DNA of 57,359 nt, taken from contig JAVBXO010000068.1 in assembly GCA_030824535.1 (NCBI GenBank), positions 1 to 57,359 of the forward strand, written 5' to 3'. Shown here in pieces: positions 36,721-46,633 of this stretch; positions within the stretch are counted from its first letter, which is position 1, and the number at the start of each line of letters is the position of its first letter. The translations under genes were made by a program, and so were the position numbers. The notes under the pieces were generated by a model. That model searched no databases and was not told the DNA's origin. It was given only the letters and a program-made list of their open reading frames with translations. This DNA comes from Azonexus sp. Its GTDB lineage: Bacteria > Pseudomonadota > Gammaproteobacteria > Burkholderiales > Rhodocyclaceae.

Positions 36721-37575
36721 TCAAGGGAGAAGATCCAGATAGCCGCGCGTCAATTGCTGTCCCCAGAACAGGGCAATCACGCCAGCAGCAGCGAGATAAG
36801 GGCCGAAAGGTATCGGAACATTGCGGCCGTGCTTGCTCACCATGATCAGCGTGATACCAACAACTGCACCAACGACAGATGACAGCAGAACGATTGCCGG
36901 TAGCAGGCTCCAACCCAGCCAGGCGCCCAGGGCTGCCAGCAATTTGAAGTCGCCGTAGCCCATGCCTTCCTTGCCCGTGGCCAGCTTGAATAACCAGAAG
37001 ATGCTCCACAGCGAGAGATAGCCCGCGACTGCGCCAATCACCGAATTGTCCAGCGAGGTATAAATGCCCCAAAGATTGGCCAGCAAACCTAGCCACAGCA
37101 AGGGCAGGGTAATGCTGTCGGGCAAGAGTTGGGTGTCGATGTCAATGCAGGTCAGCGCCAGCAAAGCCCATATCAGGATGACCGCACCGGCCCCTTGAGT
37201 AGTCGGGCCAAAATGCCATATTGCGTAGGCGGATAACAGGCCGCTAGCCAGCTCGATGATCGGGTAGCGGAGAGAAATGCTCGTTCCGCAACCTGAACAC
37301 TTGCCGCGCAAAATCAGGAAATAGCTGACCAAGGGAATGTTTTCAACTGCACTGATTTTATGGCCGCAGGCAGGACAGCGGGAGCGGGGGCGAGCAAGCG
37401 TCAGTATTTCTGTCGGTTCAGACGATGCTTCGCCCCGCAATTCTGCGCACTGTACATGCCATTCACGCTCCATCATCAGAGGGAGGCGGTGAATGACAAC
37501 ATTCAAAAAGCTGCCGACGCAAAGACCAAGTAGTCCAGCGATGCTTGATGCGATCCAAAGCGTTTCTGGCTGCAT
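36721..37575 (-). CDS. pilD: Type IV prepilin peptidase/N-methyltransferase
   Basis: PilD cleaves and N-methylates type IV prepilins at the inner membrane. The 284-residue protein has eight or so membrane helices. The N-terminal domain carries the zinc tetrad CPACG near residue 70 and CSGCG near 95. The catalytic Asp pair is in LTCIDIDTQLLPD near 150 and GYGDFKLLAALGAW near 210. The start overlaps the pilC stop by one base (TAATG). Unlike many pil operons, coaE and zapD do not follow; the fmdB promoter does. Confidence 0.94.
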   Translation of the reverse strand: MQPETLWIASSIAGLLGLCVGSFLNVVIHRLPLMMEREWHVQCAELRGEASSEPTEILTLARPRSRCPACGHKISAVENIPLVSYFLILRGKCSGCGTSISLRYPIIELASGLLSAYAIWHFGPTTQGAGAVILIWALLALTCIDIDTQLLPDSITLPLLWLGLLANLWGIYTSLDNSVIGAVAGYLSLWSIFWLFKLATGKEGMGYGDFKLLAALGAWLGWSLLPAIVLLSSVVGAVVGITLIMVSKHGRNVPIPFGPYLAAAGVIALFWGQQLTRGYLDLLP

Positions 37576-38801
37576 TAGACGACGGAACCCAGTTTGAAAA
37601 TTGGCAGGTACATGGCGACAACCATGCCACCAATCAGGCCGCCAAGGACAACCATGATGATCGGTTCCATCAGGCTCGACATCGCTTCCACTGCATCATC
37701 GACCTCTTGCTCATAGAAATCGGCAACCTTACCCAGCATGGAGTCGAGGGCGCCAGATTCCTCGCCGATGGCAACCATTTGGATAACCATGCTTGGAAAA
37801 AGATTTACGTTTTGCATGGATAGCGTCAGGCTGGTGCCGGACGACACTTCACCCTGGATTTTTTTGGTGGCCATTTTGTAGACGTTATTGCCAGCAGCGC
37901 CGCCAACGGAGTCCAAGGACTCTACCAAAGGTACCCCTGCGGCAAACATCGTGGCCAGGGTTCGAGTCCAGCGGGCAATGACTGCCTTGCGGATGATTTC
38001 ACCGAAAATCGGCATACGGAGCATGATGCGATCCATGGCGATTTGAACAACTTCGGAACGTTTCCAGGATTCCAAAAATGAATAAATGCCACCGCCAACT
38101 ATTCCGAAGATTGCATACCAGTATTCGACAAAGAAGTCGGAGGCAGCAATTACCATTTTTGTGGGGGCCGGCAGGTCGGCGCCAAAGCTCTTGAATACGT
38201 CCTTGAAAGCAGGAATCACAAAAATCATGATCACTGCAGTGATGAGGAAAGCCACGATGATGACTGCAACCGGGTAAAACAGTGCAGACTTGATCTTGTT
38301 CTTGATTGCAACAATTTTCTCTTTGTAGGTGGCGAGACGATCCAGCAGGGAGTCGAGAATACCTGCCTGCTCACCAGCACTGATGAGATTGCAAAAAAGC
38401 AGATCAAAATATAGCGGATATTTTCTAAAAGCTTGGGATAACGAGCTTCCTGTTTCCACATCTGACTTGATATCCAGGAGCAGCTTTGCCACAGCGCGAT
38501 TGGAGTGTCCTCGACCAACAATTTCGAAGGATTGCAGCAGTGGTACACCCGCTTTCATCATTGTTGCCAATTGGCGCGTGAAAAGGGTGATGTCTTTGTC
38601 AGAAACTGTTCCGCCACTGGCGAACTTGACCTTGCTGACTTTTGTGGCAGTGATCCATTGGCGGCGCAGGAGAGTTCTGACAACCGACTCACTGGCTGCA
38701 CGCATTTCTCCGCGAACGACTTTACCTTCCTTGTTTTTGCCTTCCCATTGAAAGGTAATCTCTTTGACATTTGCGGTGTTACGTCGAGAGGCGGTTGCCA
38801 T
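37575..38801 (-). CDS. pilC: Type IV pilus inner-membrane platform protein PilC
   Basis: PilC forms the membrane platform on which PilB turns during pilus assembly. The 408-residue protein contains two GspF domains (about 70-195 and 275-395), with motif FTRQLATMMKAGVPLLQSF near 73 and its counterpart TRTLATMFAAGVPLVESL near 275, and three membrane helices. It lies 15 bases after pilB. Base composition of pilC and pilB looks lower in GC than the flanking genes. Identity is firm. Confidence 0.95.
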   Translation of the reverse strand: MATASRRNTANVKEITFQWEGKNKEGKVVRGEMRAASESVVRTLLRRQWITATKVSKVKFASGGTVSDKDITLFTRQLATMMKAGVPLLQSFEIVGRGHSNRAVAKLLLDIKSDVETGSSLSQAFRKYPLYFDLLFCNLISAGEQAGILDSLLDRLATYKEKIVAIKNKIKSALFYPVAVIIVAFLITAVIMIFVIPAFKDVFKSFGADLPAPTKMVIAASDFFVEYWYAIFGIVGGGIYSFLESWKRSEVVQIAMDRIMLRMPIFGEIIRKAVIARWTRTLATMFAAGVPLVESLDSVGGAAGNNVYKMATKKIQGEVSSGTSLTLSMQNVNLFPSMVIQMVAIGEESGALDSMLGKVADFYEQEVDDAVEAMSSLMEPIIMVVLGGLIGGMVVAMYLPIFKLGSVV

Positions 38802-38816
38802 CAGGTATCCTCACGT

Positions 38817-40544
38817 TTATGCATTAGTGGTGCTCAGAACTTCGTCCAGCGAGGTAACGCCTTGCCTGACCTTCAGTAAACCCGAGGTGCGCAGATCTTT
38901 TACCCCTTCTTTTTTTGCCAGCACGGCAAGGTCAATGGCGGATGCACCGCTCATGATCAAACGTTGCATGGCTTCTGAAATTGGCATGACCTGATAAATA
39001 CCAACTCGCCCCTTGTATCCGGAGCCTTTGCAACGGTCGCAACCGCCAGGGCCATAAAGTGTCCAGGAGCCATCCAGCTCTTCCTTCTTATATCCAGCAT
39101 CAAGCAGCGCCTGTTCCGGAACGGTCATGGGTTTTTTGCAATTGCAGAGTCGTCGGGTGAGTCGTTGTGCCGTGATCAACAGGATGCTTGAGGCAATATT
39201 AAAAGTGGGTACCCCCATGTTCATCAAGCGGGTCAGCGTCTGTGGTGCATCATTAGTGTGCAAAGTGGACAGCACCAAGTGACCGGTCTGCGCTGCTTTG
39301 ATGGCGATTTCAGCCGTTTCAATATCGCGGATTTCACCGACCATGATGATATCCGGATCCTGGCGCAGGAAGGACTTGAGTGCTGCCGAGAAAGTCAGCC
39401 CGGCCTTGTCGTCGACGTTGACCTGATTGATGCCTGGAAGATTGATTTCTGCCGGATCTTCTGCAGTGGAAATGTTGACGCTGTCCTTGTTCAGGATATT
39501 CAGACAGGTGTAAAGCGAGACTGTCTTACCGGAGCCGGTAGGGCCGGTGACCAGTACCATGCCATAAGGACGGCTCACGGCATCAAGCAAAGCGGCTTTT
39601 TGTTCAGGTTCATAACCCAGCGCTTCGATGCCTAAGGTGGCAGAGGTCGGGTCAAGAATACGCATGACGATTTTTTCACCCTGCAGGGTAGGCAGGGTGC
39701 TGACCCGGAAATCGATGGCACGGCTTTTGGATAGCACCAACCTCATGCGCCCATCTTGCGGAATGCGTTTTTCTGCAATGTTCAGGCGCGAAATGACTTT
39801 GATGCGGGATGACAGCTTGTCCTTGATTGCCAGTGGCGGGGTGCCAACTTCTCTCAGGATGCCGTCAACCCGGAAGCGAATGCGATAGAACTTTTCATAA
39901 GGCTCGAAGTGGATATCCGACGCCCCTTCGTTGATGGCATCGATCAGAACTTTTTGCAGGAATTTGACAACTGGGGCATCGTCAATATCCTGATTCGCAG
40001 CTTCTTCGGCCTTGGCGTTAGCACTCGCATTGGCATCTTCATCGAGGAAATCGAGATTTATTTCATCATTCGTGAGTGATTTAAGTGTTTCACTTGCGGA
40101 TTCTGAATATTTGCCAACCAATGTGGCAAGCTTGGTGTGCTCGACGACAATTGGATCGACCGCCAAGCCAGTTTGAAAACGAATTTCGTCGAGGGCGCGG
40201 AGATTGGTTGGGTCGGCGATTGCTACCGACAGGCGATTGCCGCGTTTGTGCAGCGGAATTACCCGGTGAGCTGCGATCAGCTTGCGGTCGATGGCTTCTG
40301 CCGGGATATGAGCGTCATCAAATGCCGCAAGATCAAGCAGTGGGTAGCCAAAAGTCTCTGCGACAAATTTGGCAATTTCGAGTGCGCTGGCTTTTCGCGC
40401 AACAATAATTTGCTCAATCAGGTGAGTTTTTGTGCTGTGGGACTGCGCAAGTAGTTGCTCTGCTTCCGTCTCGGTGAGCTTTCCTGCCTGCACGAGCGCA
40501 CGTGCCAAGCCACTGATGGGCGGGGTTTGAGGGGTAGCAGCCAT
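38817..40544 (-). CDS. pilB: Type IV pilus assembly ATPase PilB
   Basis: PilB is the hexameric extension motor. The 575-residue protein has an N-terminal MshEN-type domain (about 5-160), then the secretion ATPase core. Walker A is VTGPTGSGKTVSLYT near 330, the Walker B region is DPDIIMVGEIRDIETAEIA near 395, the His box lies near 425, and zinc-binding CNCKKP and CDRCKG near 465-510. It leads the pilB-pilC-pilD run on the minus strand. A pilB-type MshEN domain can bind c-di-GMP; possible here, not shown. No pilin gene is in the window. Confidence 0.96.
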   Translation of the reverse strand: MAATPQTPPISGLARALVQAGKLTETEAEQLLAQSHSTKTHLIEQIIVARKASALEIAKFVAETFGYPLLDLAAFDDAHIPAEAIDRKLIAAHRVIPLHKRGNRLSVAIADPTNLRALDEIRFQTGLAVDPIVVEHTKLATLVGKYSESASETLKSLTNDEINLDFLDEDANASANAKAEEAANQDIDDAPVVKFLQKVLIDAINEGASDIHFEPYEKFYRIRFRVDGILREVGTPPLAIKDKLSSRIKVISRLNIAEKRIPQDGRMRLVLSKSRAIDFRVSTLPTLQGEKIVMRILDPTSATLGIEALGYEPEQKAALLDAVSRPYGMVLVTGPTGSGKTVSLYTCLNILNKDSVNISTAEDPAEINLPGINQVNVDDKAGLTFSAALKSFLRQDPDIIMVGEIRDIETAEIAIKAAQTGHLVLSTLHTNDAPQTLTRLMNMGVPTFNIASSILLITAQRLTRRLCNCKKPMTVPEQALLDAGYKKEELDGSWTLYGPGGCDRCKGSGYKGRVGIYQVMPISEAMQRLIMSGASAIDLAVLAKKEGVKDLRTSGLLKVRQGVTSLDEVLSTTNA

Positions 40545-40629
40545 TTATTATTCAGATTGGATTAAGCAGCGATTTGATCGATGGATAATGCTACGTAGGC
40601 TCGGGTTTGTAAAGGCGCGACATCCCTGC

Positions 40630-41901
40630 TTAGCCGCTCTTTGGGCGAAATACCTTGACAGTCACGACGCTGCGGTTCCTGGTTTGCAGTATTTCCAGGG
40701 TAATTCCCGAGAGTCTGAGGCTGATGCCGGCTTCGGGGATATCCTGGAAATGTTCCAGAATCAGCCCGTTCAGCGTCTTCGGGCCTTCAAGCGGCAAGTT
40801 CAGTTCGAGCATGCGGTTGATATCGCGTAACTGCCTTGAGCCTTCGACAATGGCGCTGCCATCACTCTGCCAGTTCAGATCCTGAGTCAAACCGGGCAGG
40901 GAAGTGGTGAAGTCGCCAACAAATTCTTCGATGATGTCTTCAAGGGTCAGGAGCCCGAGGATTTCACCGTATTCGTCAACGACAAAACCGATGCGCTGTC
41001 GATTTTCCTGGAAAAAAGCCAGCTGGGTGAAGACTTGTGTGCCTGAGGGAATGTAATAAGGGGTATTGAGTTGCCCCAGTAATGCGCTCTCATCGAAATC
41101 TTGCGGCAGCCAGTTGGCTAGCAGTCGACGAACAGGCAGGATGCCCAGTAATTGGTCCAGGGAGTTGCGGCAGACGGGCAGGCGGCTGTGGTGGCTAGTC
41201 GCCAGTTGTGTCTTGACCTCATCCCAGGGTAGATCGAGATCGATGATCTCGATGTTGCCACGAGGAGTCATCACATCTTCTACGGTAATGTTGTTGAGTT
41301 CAAACAGCCGGGAAAGAATGGCGTGATGTTTTTGCGGGATCAGGTGCGATGATTCCAGCACCAGACTGCGCAACTCTTCCTGGGTCAGCTTGTTTTCGCC
41401 ATGCCCGTTTCCTGGCGACAGTCGTAAGCTCTTCAGCAGCGCGGTTACAAATAGATTGACGAACCAGATGATCGGGTAAGCCAGGCGCAGCAAAGGGGTA
41501 AGGACGTAGCTCAGCAGTGGCGCCAGGCGGTCAGCATGGGCGGCACAAATGACCTTCGGGGAAATTTCTGCAACAACCAGCAGGGCGAAAGTAATGCAGA
41601 GCGTGCCAATTTCGAGTGCCCATTTGGTTTGGCCAAATAGCGCCAGTGCAATGTAGCCGGTCATGGTTGCGGCGGCGGCATTGAGCAGGGTGTTGCCCAG
41701 CAGGATCAGTCCGAGCAGTTTGTCGGTTTTACCCAAGAGCGCGATAGCCATCTTGGCTCCCCGGTCCCCGGCCTGAGCAGCATGCCGCAGGCGGAAACGG
41801 TTGGCCGCCATCATCGCGGTTTCTGAGCCCGAAAAAATGCCGGACAGTAATAGCAGGACGAAAAGTGCGCCAAGGAGCGCGGAAAGCGGAATGTCAGCCA
41901 T
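40630..41901 (-). CDS. HlyC/CorC (CNNM) family transporter protein
   Basis: The 423-residue protein has an N-terminal CNNM (DUF21) domain with four membrane segments (LLGALFVLLLLSGIFSGSETA onward), a CBS pair near 210-320 (VMTPRGNIEIIDLDLPWDEV begins it), and a C-terminal CorC_HlyC barrel near 345-420. Such proteins affect magnesium or cobalt efflux and stress tolerance. It ends 85 bases before pilB and starts 6 bases after the CcsA-like gene, a common order in betaproteobacteria. The substrate ion is not known. Confidence 0.9.
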   Translation of the reverse strand: MADIPLSALLGALFVLLLLSGIFSGSETAMMAANRFRLRHAAQAGDRGAKMAIALLGKTDKLLGLILLGNTLLNAAAATMTGYIALALFGQTKWALEIGTLCITFALLVVAEISPKVICAAHADRLAPLLSYVLTPLLRLAYPIIWFVNLFVTALLKSLRLSPGNGHGENKLTQEELRSLVLESSHLIPQKHHAILSRLFELNNITVEDVMTPRGNIEIIDLDLPWDEVKTQLATSHHSRLPVCRNSLDQLLGILPVRRLLANWLPQDFDESALLGQLNTPYYIPSGTQVFTQLAFFQENRQRIGFVVDEYGEILGLLTLEDIIEEFVGDFTTSLPGLTQDLNWQSDGSAIVEGSRQLRDINRMLELNLPLEGPKTLNGLILEHFQDIPEAGISLRLSGITLEILQTRNRSVVTVKVFRPKSG

Positions 41902-41907
41902 TAGCGA

Positions 41908-42747
41908 TCAAACGCGGCCAAGAATTACTTCGGCGACAAAGCGGCTGCCGACATAGGCCAGAATAAGTAGCGCAAAGCCACTCAGGGTCCAGCGCAGGGC
42001 GCGTTTTCCCCGCCAGCCCCAGGCGTGGCGGCCAACCAGCAAGGTGGCAAAAATGGCCCAGGAGGCGAAGGCAAAGAGCGTTTTGTGATCCAGCGCCAGG
42101 GGTTTGCCGAAAAGTGCCTCGGAAAAAAACAGGCCGCTGCCGACAGTGAGCGTGAGCAGGATAAAGCCAATCAGCAGCATGCGAAACAGCAGGGATTCCA
42201 TCGTGAGTAGCGGTGGCAGGCTGCTCAGACTGCGTTTCAGGAGGCGCTTGTGCAATGCATTTTCGGTGAATCCCATAAAAATGGCGTGCAGCGCGGAAAG
42301 CGTGAGCAGGCTGTAAGCCAGCATGGCGGTCAGGAAGTGTAGTTTGAATCCCGTGGCACTGGCGTGGGCAACCAGATGAACATTGGGGAAAATTACCGGC
42401 AAGGCAGCGCAGAGGGCGGCCAGTGGCAGGACCATGGGCTGCATCCCTTCCATGCGGGCCATGAAACTTTCCAGCCAGTAAATCAAGACAGCCAGCCACA
42501 TCATCAGTGACAGTGCGAAACTGAACGAGAAACGCATCCCGACTTCGGCGAACAGGGCATCGTAGAGTCCGTATCCCTGCAGCAGCAGAACGCCGGCAAT
42601 GGCGTAACGCTCCCAGGCTTGCATCGGACGGGCAAGGTGCTGAGTGTCGCTCTCGCGCCAGCGGGTATTCCAGAAATGGAATCCAAGCGCGGCATAAAGT
42701 AGCGCGGCGAGAATGTGGGGCAGAAGCTGAATTACAATGTCGGCCAT
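41908..42747 (-). CDS. CcsA/CcmC-like cytochrome c assembly membrane protein (YpjD type)
   Basis: The 279-residue protein has eight predicted membrane helices and belongs to the cytochrome_C_asm family, whose better-known members handle haem. Candidate haem His residues occur in VHLVAHASATGFKLHFLTAMLAYS near 120-135 and in DHKTLFAFASWAIFA near 220 and LVGRHAWGW near 240. The full WWD haem motif is not seen. It is divergent from ffh with only 29 bases between the two starts. YpjD-like members have no settled function, so cytochrome biogenesis is tentative. Confidence 0.8.
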   Translation of the reverse strand: MADIVIQLLPHILAALLYAALGFHFWNTRWRESDTQHLARPMQAWERYAIAGVLLLQGYGLYDALFAEVGMRFSFSFALSLMMWLAVLIYWLESFMARMEGMQPMVLPLAALCAALPVIFPNVHLVAHASATGFKLHFLTAMLAYSLLTLSALHAIFMGFTENALHKRLLKRSLSSLPPLLTMESLLFRMLLIGFILLTLTVGSGLFFSEALFGKPLALDHKTLFAFASWAIFATLLVGRHAWGWRGKRALRWTLSGFALLILAYVGSRFVAEVILGRV

Positions 42748-42776
42748 CCGCGAATTCTACTAGAAGCCCAACTGAC

Positions 42777-44132
42777 ATGCTCGACAACCTGACTACCCGC
42801 CTTGCTCGCGTCATGAAGACGCTCAAGGGCGAAGCCCGCCTGACCGAATCCAATATTGCCGACGCTCTGCGTGAAGTGCGCATGGCGCTGCTCGAGGCCG
42901 ACGTGGCCTTGCCGGTGGTCAAGGATTTCATTGCCGCCGTCAAGGAAAAGGCGGTTGGCCAGGAGGTCATCGGCTCCTTGAATCCTGGCCAGGCCTTGAT
43001 TGGCGTCGTCCATGGCGAGCTGACCAAAATCATGGGCGAGGCCCATGAAGGGATCAATTTCAATACCCAGCCGCCAGCGATTGTGCTCATGGCCGGTTTG
43101 CAGGGGGCGGGCAAGACGACGACGGTCGGCAAGCTTGGCAAGTTCCTGAAGGAAAATCACAAGAAGAAGGTGCTGGTGGTTTCCTGTGACGTTTATCGTC
43201 CAGCGGCTATTGAACAGCTGAAATCGGTGGCAGGCCAGGCGGGCGTTGATTTCTTCCCGTCGCACGTCGGTGAAAAGCCAGAAGCGATTGCGCTGGCGGC
43301 CCTCGATTGGGCCAAGCGTCACTACCATGATGTGCTGCTGGTCGATACCGCCGGCCGTCTGGCGGTCGACGAAGAAATGATGGCCGAAATCAAGCGCCTG
43401 CATGCGGCCATCAAACCGATTGAAACCTTGTTCGTGGTCGATGCGATGCTTGGCCAGGATGCGGTCAATACGGCCAAGGCCTTCAACGAGGCCCTGCCGC
43501 TGACCGGCGTCGTGCTGACCAAGCTTGATGGCGATGCGCGTGGTGGTGCGGCGCTTTCCGTGCGCCATATCACCGGCAAGCCGATTAAATTTTCCGGTGT
43601 GGGCGAAAAGCTCAGCGGCCTGGAGGCTTTCCACCCGGAGCGGATGGCTTCCCGGATTCTCGGTATGGGCGACGTGCTGTCGCTGATCGAAGATGCGCGC
43701 AAGGGGATCGACGAGGAAAAGGCCGTTGCCTTCGCCAAGAAGCTGAAGGCGGGCAAGAGTTTCGATCTCAACGATTTCAAGGAACAGATTGCCCAGATGC
43801 GCAATATGGGCGGCCTGACGTCGATGATGGACAAGCTGCCGGCGCAGTTCTCGCAAATGGCCGGGCAGTTGCCGGCCGGGGCGGAGAACAAGATCGTTGG
43901 TCGGGTTGAGGGCATCATCAATTCGATGACGCCCGCCGAGCGCGCCAAGCCGGAAATCATCAAGGCCAGCCGCAAGCGGCGGATTGCCGCCGGGTCCGGG
44001 GTTCAGGTGCAGGAAGTCAATCGCCTGCTGAACCAGTTCGAGCAGACACAGAAGATGATGAAGCAGTTTTCCAAGGGTGGTATTGGCAAGCTGATGCGCG
44101 GCATGAAGGGCATGATGCCGGGGATGCGTTGA
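42777..44132 (+). CDS. ffh: Signal recognition particle protein Ffh
   Basis: Ffh binds the SRP RNA and guides nascent membrane proteins to FtsY. The 451-residue protein has the N domain (1-85), the G domain with GLQGAGKTTTVGKLGK near residue 105, DTAGR near 190, TKLDGDARGG near 245, and a Met-rich M domain from about 325, ending MRGMKGMMPGMR. The start has no room for a long promoter because the divergent neighbour starts 29 bases away. A GTCGACCGC inverted repeat follows the stop. Confidence 0.97.
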   Translation: MLDNLTTRLARVMKTLKGEARLTESNIADALREVRMALLEADVALPVVKDFIAAVKEKAVGQEVIGSLNPGQALIGVVHGELTKIMGEAHEGINFNTQPPAIVLMAGLQGAGKTTTVGKLGKFLKENHKKKVLVVSCDVYRPAAIEQLKSVAGQAGVDFFPSHVGEKPEAIALAALDWAKRHYHDVLLVDTAGRLAVDEEMMAEIKRLHAAIKPIETLFVVDAMLGQDAVNTAKAFNEALPLTGVVLTKLDGDARGGAALSVRHITGKPIKFSGVGEKLSGLEAFHPERMASRILGMGDVLSLIEDARKGIDEEKAVAFAKKLKAGKSFDLNDFKEQIAQMRNMGGLTSMMDKLPAQFSQMAGQLPAGAENKIVGRVEGIINSMTPAERAKPEIIKASRKRRIAAGSGVQVQEVNRLLNQFEQTQKMMKQFSKGGIGKLMRGMKGMMPGMR

Positions 44133-44151
44133 TTTTTGCCCGTTTGAAGCA

Positions 44152-44177
44152 GTCGACCGCAGGAATGCGCGGTCGAC
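44152..44177. repeat. GTCGACCGC inverted repeat after ffh
   Basis: GTCGACCGC (44152-44160) and GCGGTCGAC (44169-44177) are perfect inverted repeats around 8 bases. The arms match the core of the recurring AATTCTGCGGTCGAC motif found at 9331, 31027 and 57200. It lies between the ffh stop and the convergent transglycosylase stop, with no clear T-run. Confidence 0.7.
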
Positions 44178-44192
44178 GCTGAAAATGGCCGT

Positions 44193-44804
44193 TTACTGTC
44201 CGGCTTGCGCCAGCTTTCCGGCCTTTTCGTAGCCCCAGTTATTTTGCCAGGCAGCGCGGACCATATTCGGATATTCCGGTTTGCCGAGGCTGCCGTTATA
44301 GCGGCCGAGCGCCCGGTAAAGATCGCCTTTTTCAATATCCAGATAGTGGCGCAGGATCGTGCAGCCGTAGCGCAGGTTGGTGCGCAGGTCGAATAATGAA
44401 TCCTCCGGTCGACCGATCAATTTTACCCAAAATGGCATGACCTGCATGTAGCCACGGGCGCCGACCGACGAGACGGCGTACTTGCGGAAGCCCGACTCGA
44501 CCTGCATCAGTCCCAGCACCAGTTGGGGATCAAGGCCGGCGCGGGTGGCTTCGTAATGTACGCTGCGCAACAAGTCGATACGATATTCCCGGCCGGGAAT
44601 GCGCTTTTCCAGACGCGGCGACATGGTCGTCAGCCAGTCAACGGCATCCATCGAAGTCTTGAACGAACTGACTGCCGGTCGTGAATCCGAGACCGCCTTG
44701 TGCAAGGCGCCCTGTACGCTGGCGGAGAGTGGCTCGTATTTCTGCGCCCCAGCGTAGGTTGCCGTGGCGCAGAAACAGAGCAGGGCGGCGATCAGGCGGC
44801 GCAC
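44193..44804 (-). CDS. Periplasmic lytic transglycosylase-like protein
   Basis: The 203-residue protein has a signal peptide (residues 1-20) and an SLT-type domain from about 85. The catalytic Glu is in [19 protein letters not shown] near residue 103, with MQVMPFW as the adjoining family motif. It would cleave the glycan chain of peptidoglycan to anhydro-muropeptides. Length and architecture are nearest to small MltE/Slt-domain proteins. Its 5' end overlaps the proS 3' end by 13 bases, suggesting one transcript. Confidence 0.88.
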   Translation of the reverse strand: MRRLIAALLCFCATATYAGAQKYEPLSASVQGALHKAVSDSRPAVSSFKTSMDAVDWLTTMSPRLEKRIPGREYRIDLLRSVHYEATRAGLDPQLVLGLMQVESGFRKYAVSSVGARGYMQVMPFWVKLIGRPEDSLFDLRTNLRYGCTILRHYLDIEKGDLYRALGRYNGSLGKPEYPNMVRAAWQNNWGYEKAGKLAQAGQ

Positions 44805-46522
44805 AGTTTCCCTTGCAGGGTGGCGAGGATATCGGCCTGGGCAATCATGGTCGCTTCAGCATCGCGGCGACCCTTGTATTCGAACTGCCCTTCCTTCAAA
44901 CCACGCTCACCAATGACCACGCGGTGCGGGATGCCGATCAGTTCCATGTCGGCAAACATCACGCCGGGACGCTCGTTGCGGTCATCGAGCACGACATCGA
45001 CGCCAGCTTGCTTGAGGTCGGTGTAGAGCTGGTCGGCAGCGGCCTTGACGGCCTCGCTCTTGAAGTAGCCCATGGGGACGATGCAGACCTCGAAGGGGGC
45101 GATGGCCTTGGGCAGGATGATGCCCCTGTCGTCATTGCCTTGTTCGATGGCGGCGCCGACGATGCGTGAGACACCAATGCCGTAACAGCCCATTTCCATG
45201 ATCTGGCTCTTGCCTTGTTCGTCAAGGTAGGAACAGTTCAGCGCCTTGGCGTACTTGCTGCGCAGCTGGAAGATATGGCCGACTTCGATGCCGCGGCAGA
45301 TTTCCAGTGTGCCCTGGCCGTCCGGCGAAGGGTCGCCGGCAAGGACATTGCGGATGTCGAAAACTTCGGCTTCCGGCAGGTCGCGACCGAAATTGACGCC
45401 GGTCAGGTGGAAGCCGGCTTCATTGGCGCCGCAGACGAAGTCGCTCATGGCGGCGACCGTGCGGTCAGCGAAAATGGCCACTTTTTCATGGTCGACCGCA
45501 ACCGGGCCGATATAACCCGGAATGCAGCCCAGCGCGTCGATCACTTCGCTTTCAGTCGCCATGCGGAAAGCACCTAGCGCGGGAATCTTGCCGGCCTTGA
45601 TTTCGTTCAGTTCATGATCGCCACGCAGCAGCAGTAGTGCGAAGGTTTTCTTTTCGTCTTCCGTGTCGCTGACGACAGCGATGGATTTGACGATCTGCGT
45701 CAGTTCGACCGACAGGTAGCCGGCCACATCGGTGCAGGCCATCTTGCCGGGCGTGGCGACCTTCTCCATGGCCTTGTCAGCAGCGGTGCGGGGCGTGGCC
45801 GGCGCCAGGGCTTCGGCAAGTTCGACGTTGGCGGCATAGTCGGAAGTCGGGCAGAAGGCGATGTCGTCTTCACCGGAGTCGGCAAGCACGTGGAATTCAT
45901 GCGAACCATCACCGCCAATCGAGCCGGTGTCGGCAGCAACGGCGCGGAACTTCAGTCCCAGACGGGTGAAGATGCGGCTGTAGGTGGCGTACATGTTGCC
46001 GTATTCGCGCACCAGATCCTCGAAAGAGGTATGGAAGGAATAGCCGTCCTTCATCAGGAATTCGCGACCACGCATGACGCCGAAGCGCGGGCGGATTTCA
46101 TCGCGGAATTTGGTCTGCACCTGGTAAAGGTGGATCGGCAGCTGGCGGTAGCTTTTGACATCACGGCGCACGACGTCGGTAATCACTTCTTCGTGCGTCG
46201 GGCCGATGACGAAATCGCGTTGGTGGCGATCCTTGAAACGCAGAAGTTCGGGGCCATACTGTTCGCCACGGCCGGATTCCTGCCACAGTTCAAAAGGCTG
46301 GACGGCGGGCATCAGCAATTCCAGTGCGCCAGCCTTGTTCATTTCTTCACGGACAATGCCTTCAACCTTGCGCAATACCCGCAGGCCGAGTGGCATCCAG
46401 GTGTAGATGCCGGCGGCGGCACGCTTGATATAGCCGGCGCGCAGCATCATTTTTTGGCTGATGACTTCGGCGTCGGCCGGGGCTTCCTTGAGAGTGCTGA
46501 AGAAAAACTGCGAAGTGCGCAT
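44792..46522 (-). CDS. proS: Prolyl-tRNA synthetase
   Basis: ProS charges proline onto tRNA. The 576-residue class II enzyme has motif 1 near residue 65-85, motif 2 [21 protein letters not shown] divided over about 138-160, an inserted editing domain around 225-405 (with [11 protein letters not shown] at its border), motif 3 [14 protein letters not shown] near 440 and a C-terminal anticodon-binding domain. The ATG at 46522 gives [13 protein letters not shown], the normal start; a longer frame runs antisense to rppH. A TAAAAT -10 box lies 32 bases upstream. It overlaps the transglycosylase gene. Confidence 0.97.
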   Translation of the reverse strand: MRTSQFFFSTLKEAPADAEVISQKMMLRAGYIKRAAAGIYTWMPLGLRVLRKVEGIVREEMNKAGALELLMPAVQPFELWQESGRGEQYGPELLRFKDRHQRDFVIGPTHEEVITDVVRRDVKSYRQLPIHLYQVQTKFRDEIRPRFGVMRGREFLMKDGYSFHTSFEDLVREYGNMYATYSRIFTRLGLKFRAVAADTGSIGGDGSHEFHVLADSGEDDIAFCPTSDYAANVELAEALAPATPRTAADKAMEKVATPGKMACTDVAGYLSVELTQIVKSIAVVSDTEDEKKTFALLLLRGDHELNEIKAGKIPALGAFRMATESEVIDALGCIPGYIGPVAVDHEKVAIFADRTVAAMSDFVCGANEAGFHLTGVNFGRDLPEAEVFDIRNVLAGDPSPDGQGTLEICRGIEVGHIFQLRSKYAKALNCSYLDEQGKSQIMEMGCYGIGVSRIVGAAIEQGNDDRGIILPKAIAPFEVCIVPMGYFKSEAVKAAADQLYTDLKQAGVDVVLDDRNERPGVMFADMELIGIPHRVVIGERGLKEGQFEYKGRRDAEATMIAQADILATLQGKLCAA

Positions 46523-46553
46523 GGGATGCTCTTGAATTCGTTGCAAAAAGCGG

Positions 46554-46559
46554 ATTTTA
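46554..46559 (-). promoter_or_regulatory. Putative -10 box of proS
   Basis: On the minus strand GTGTAAAATCC contains a TAAAAT -10 element preceded by TG, about 32 bases before the proS ATG. It is in the divergent proS/rppH spacer. The -35 is unclear. Confidence 0.4.
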
Positions 46560-46633
46560 CACGGAGAGGCGACTTTGCACCGGGGCAGCCTTTGTGAAAG
46601 AATTCGGGCAACCAATAATTTTGCAGGATTTTT

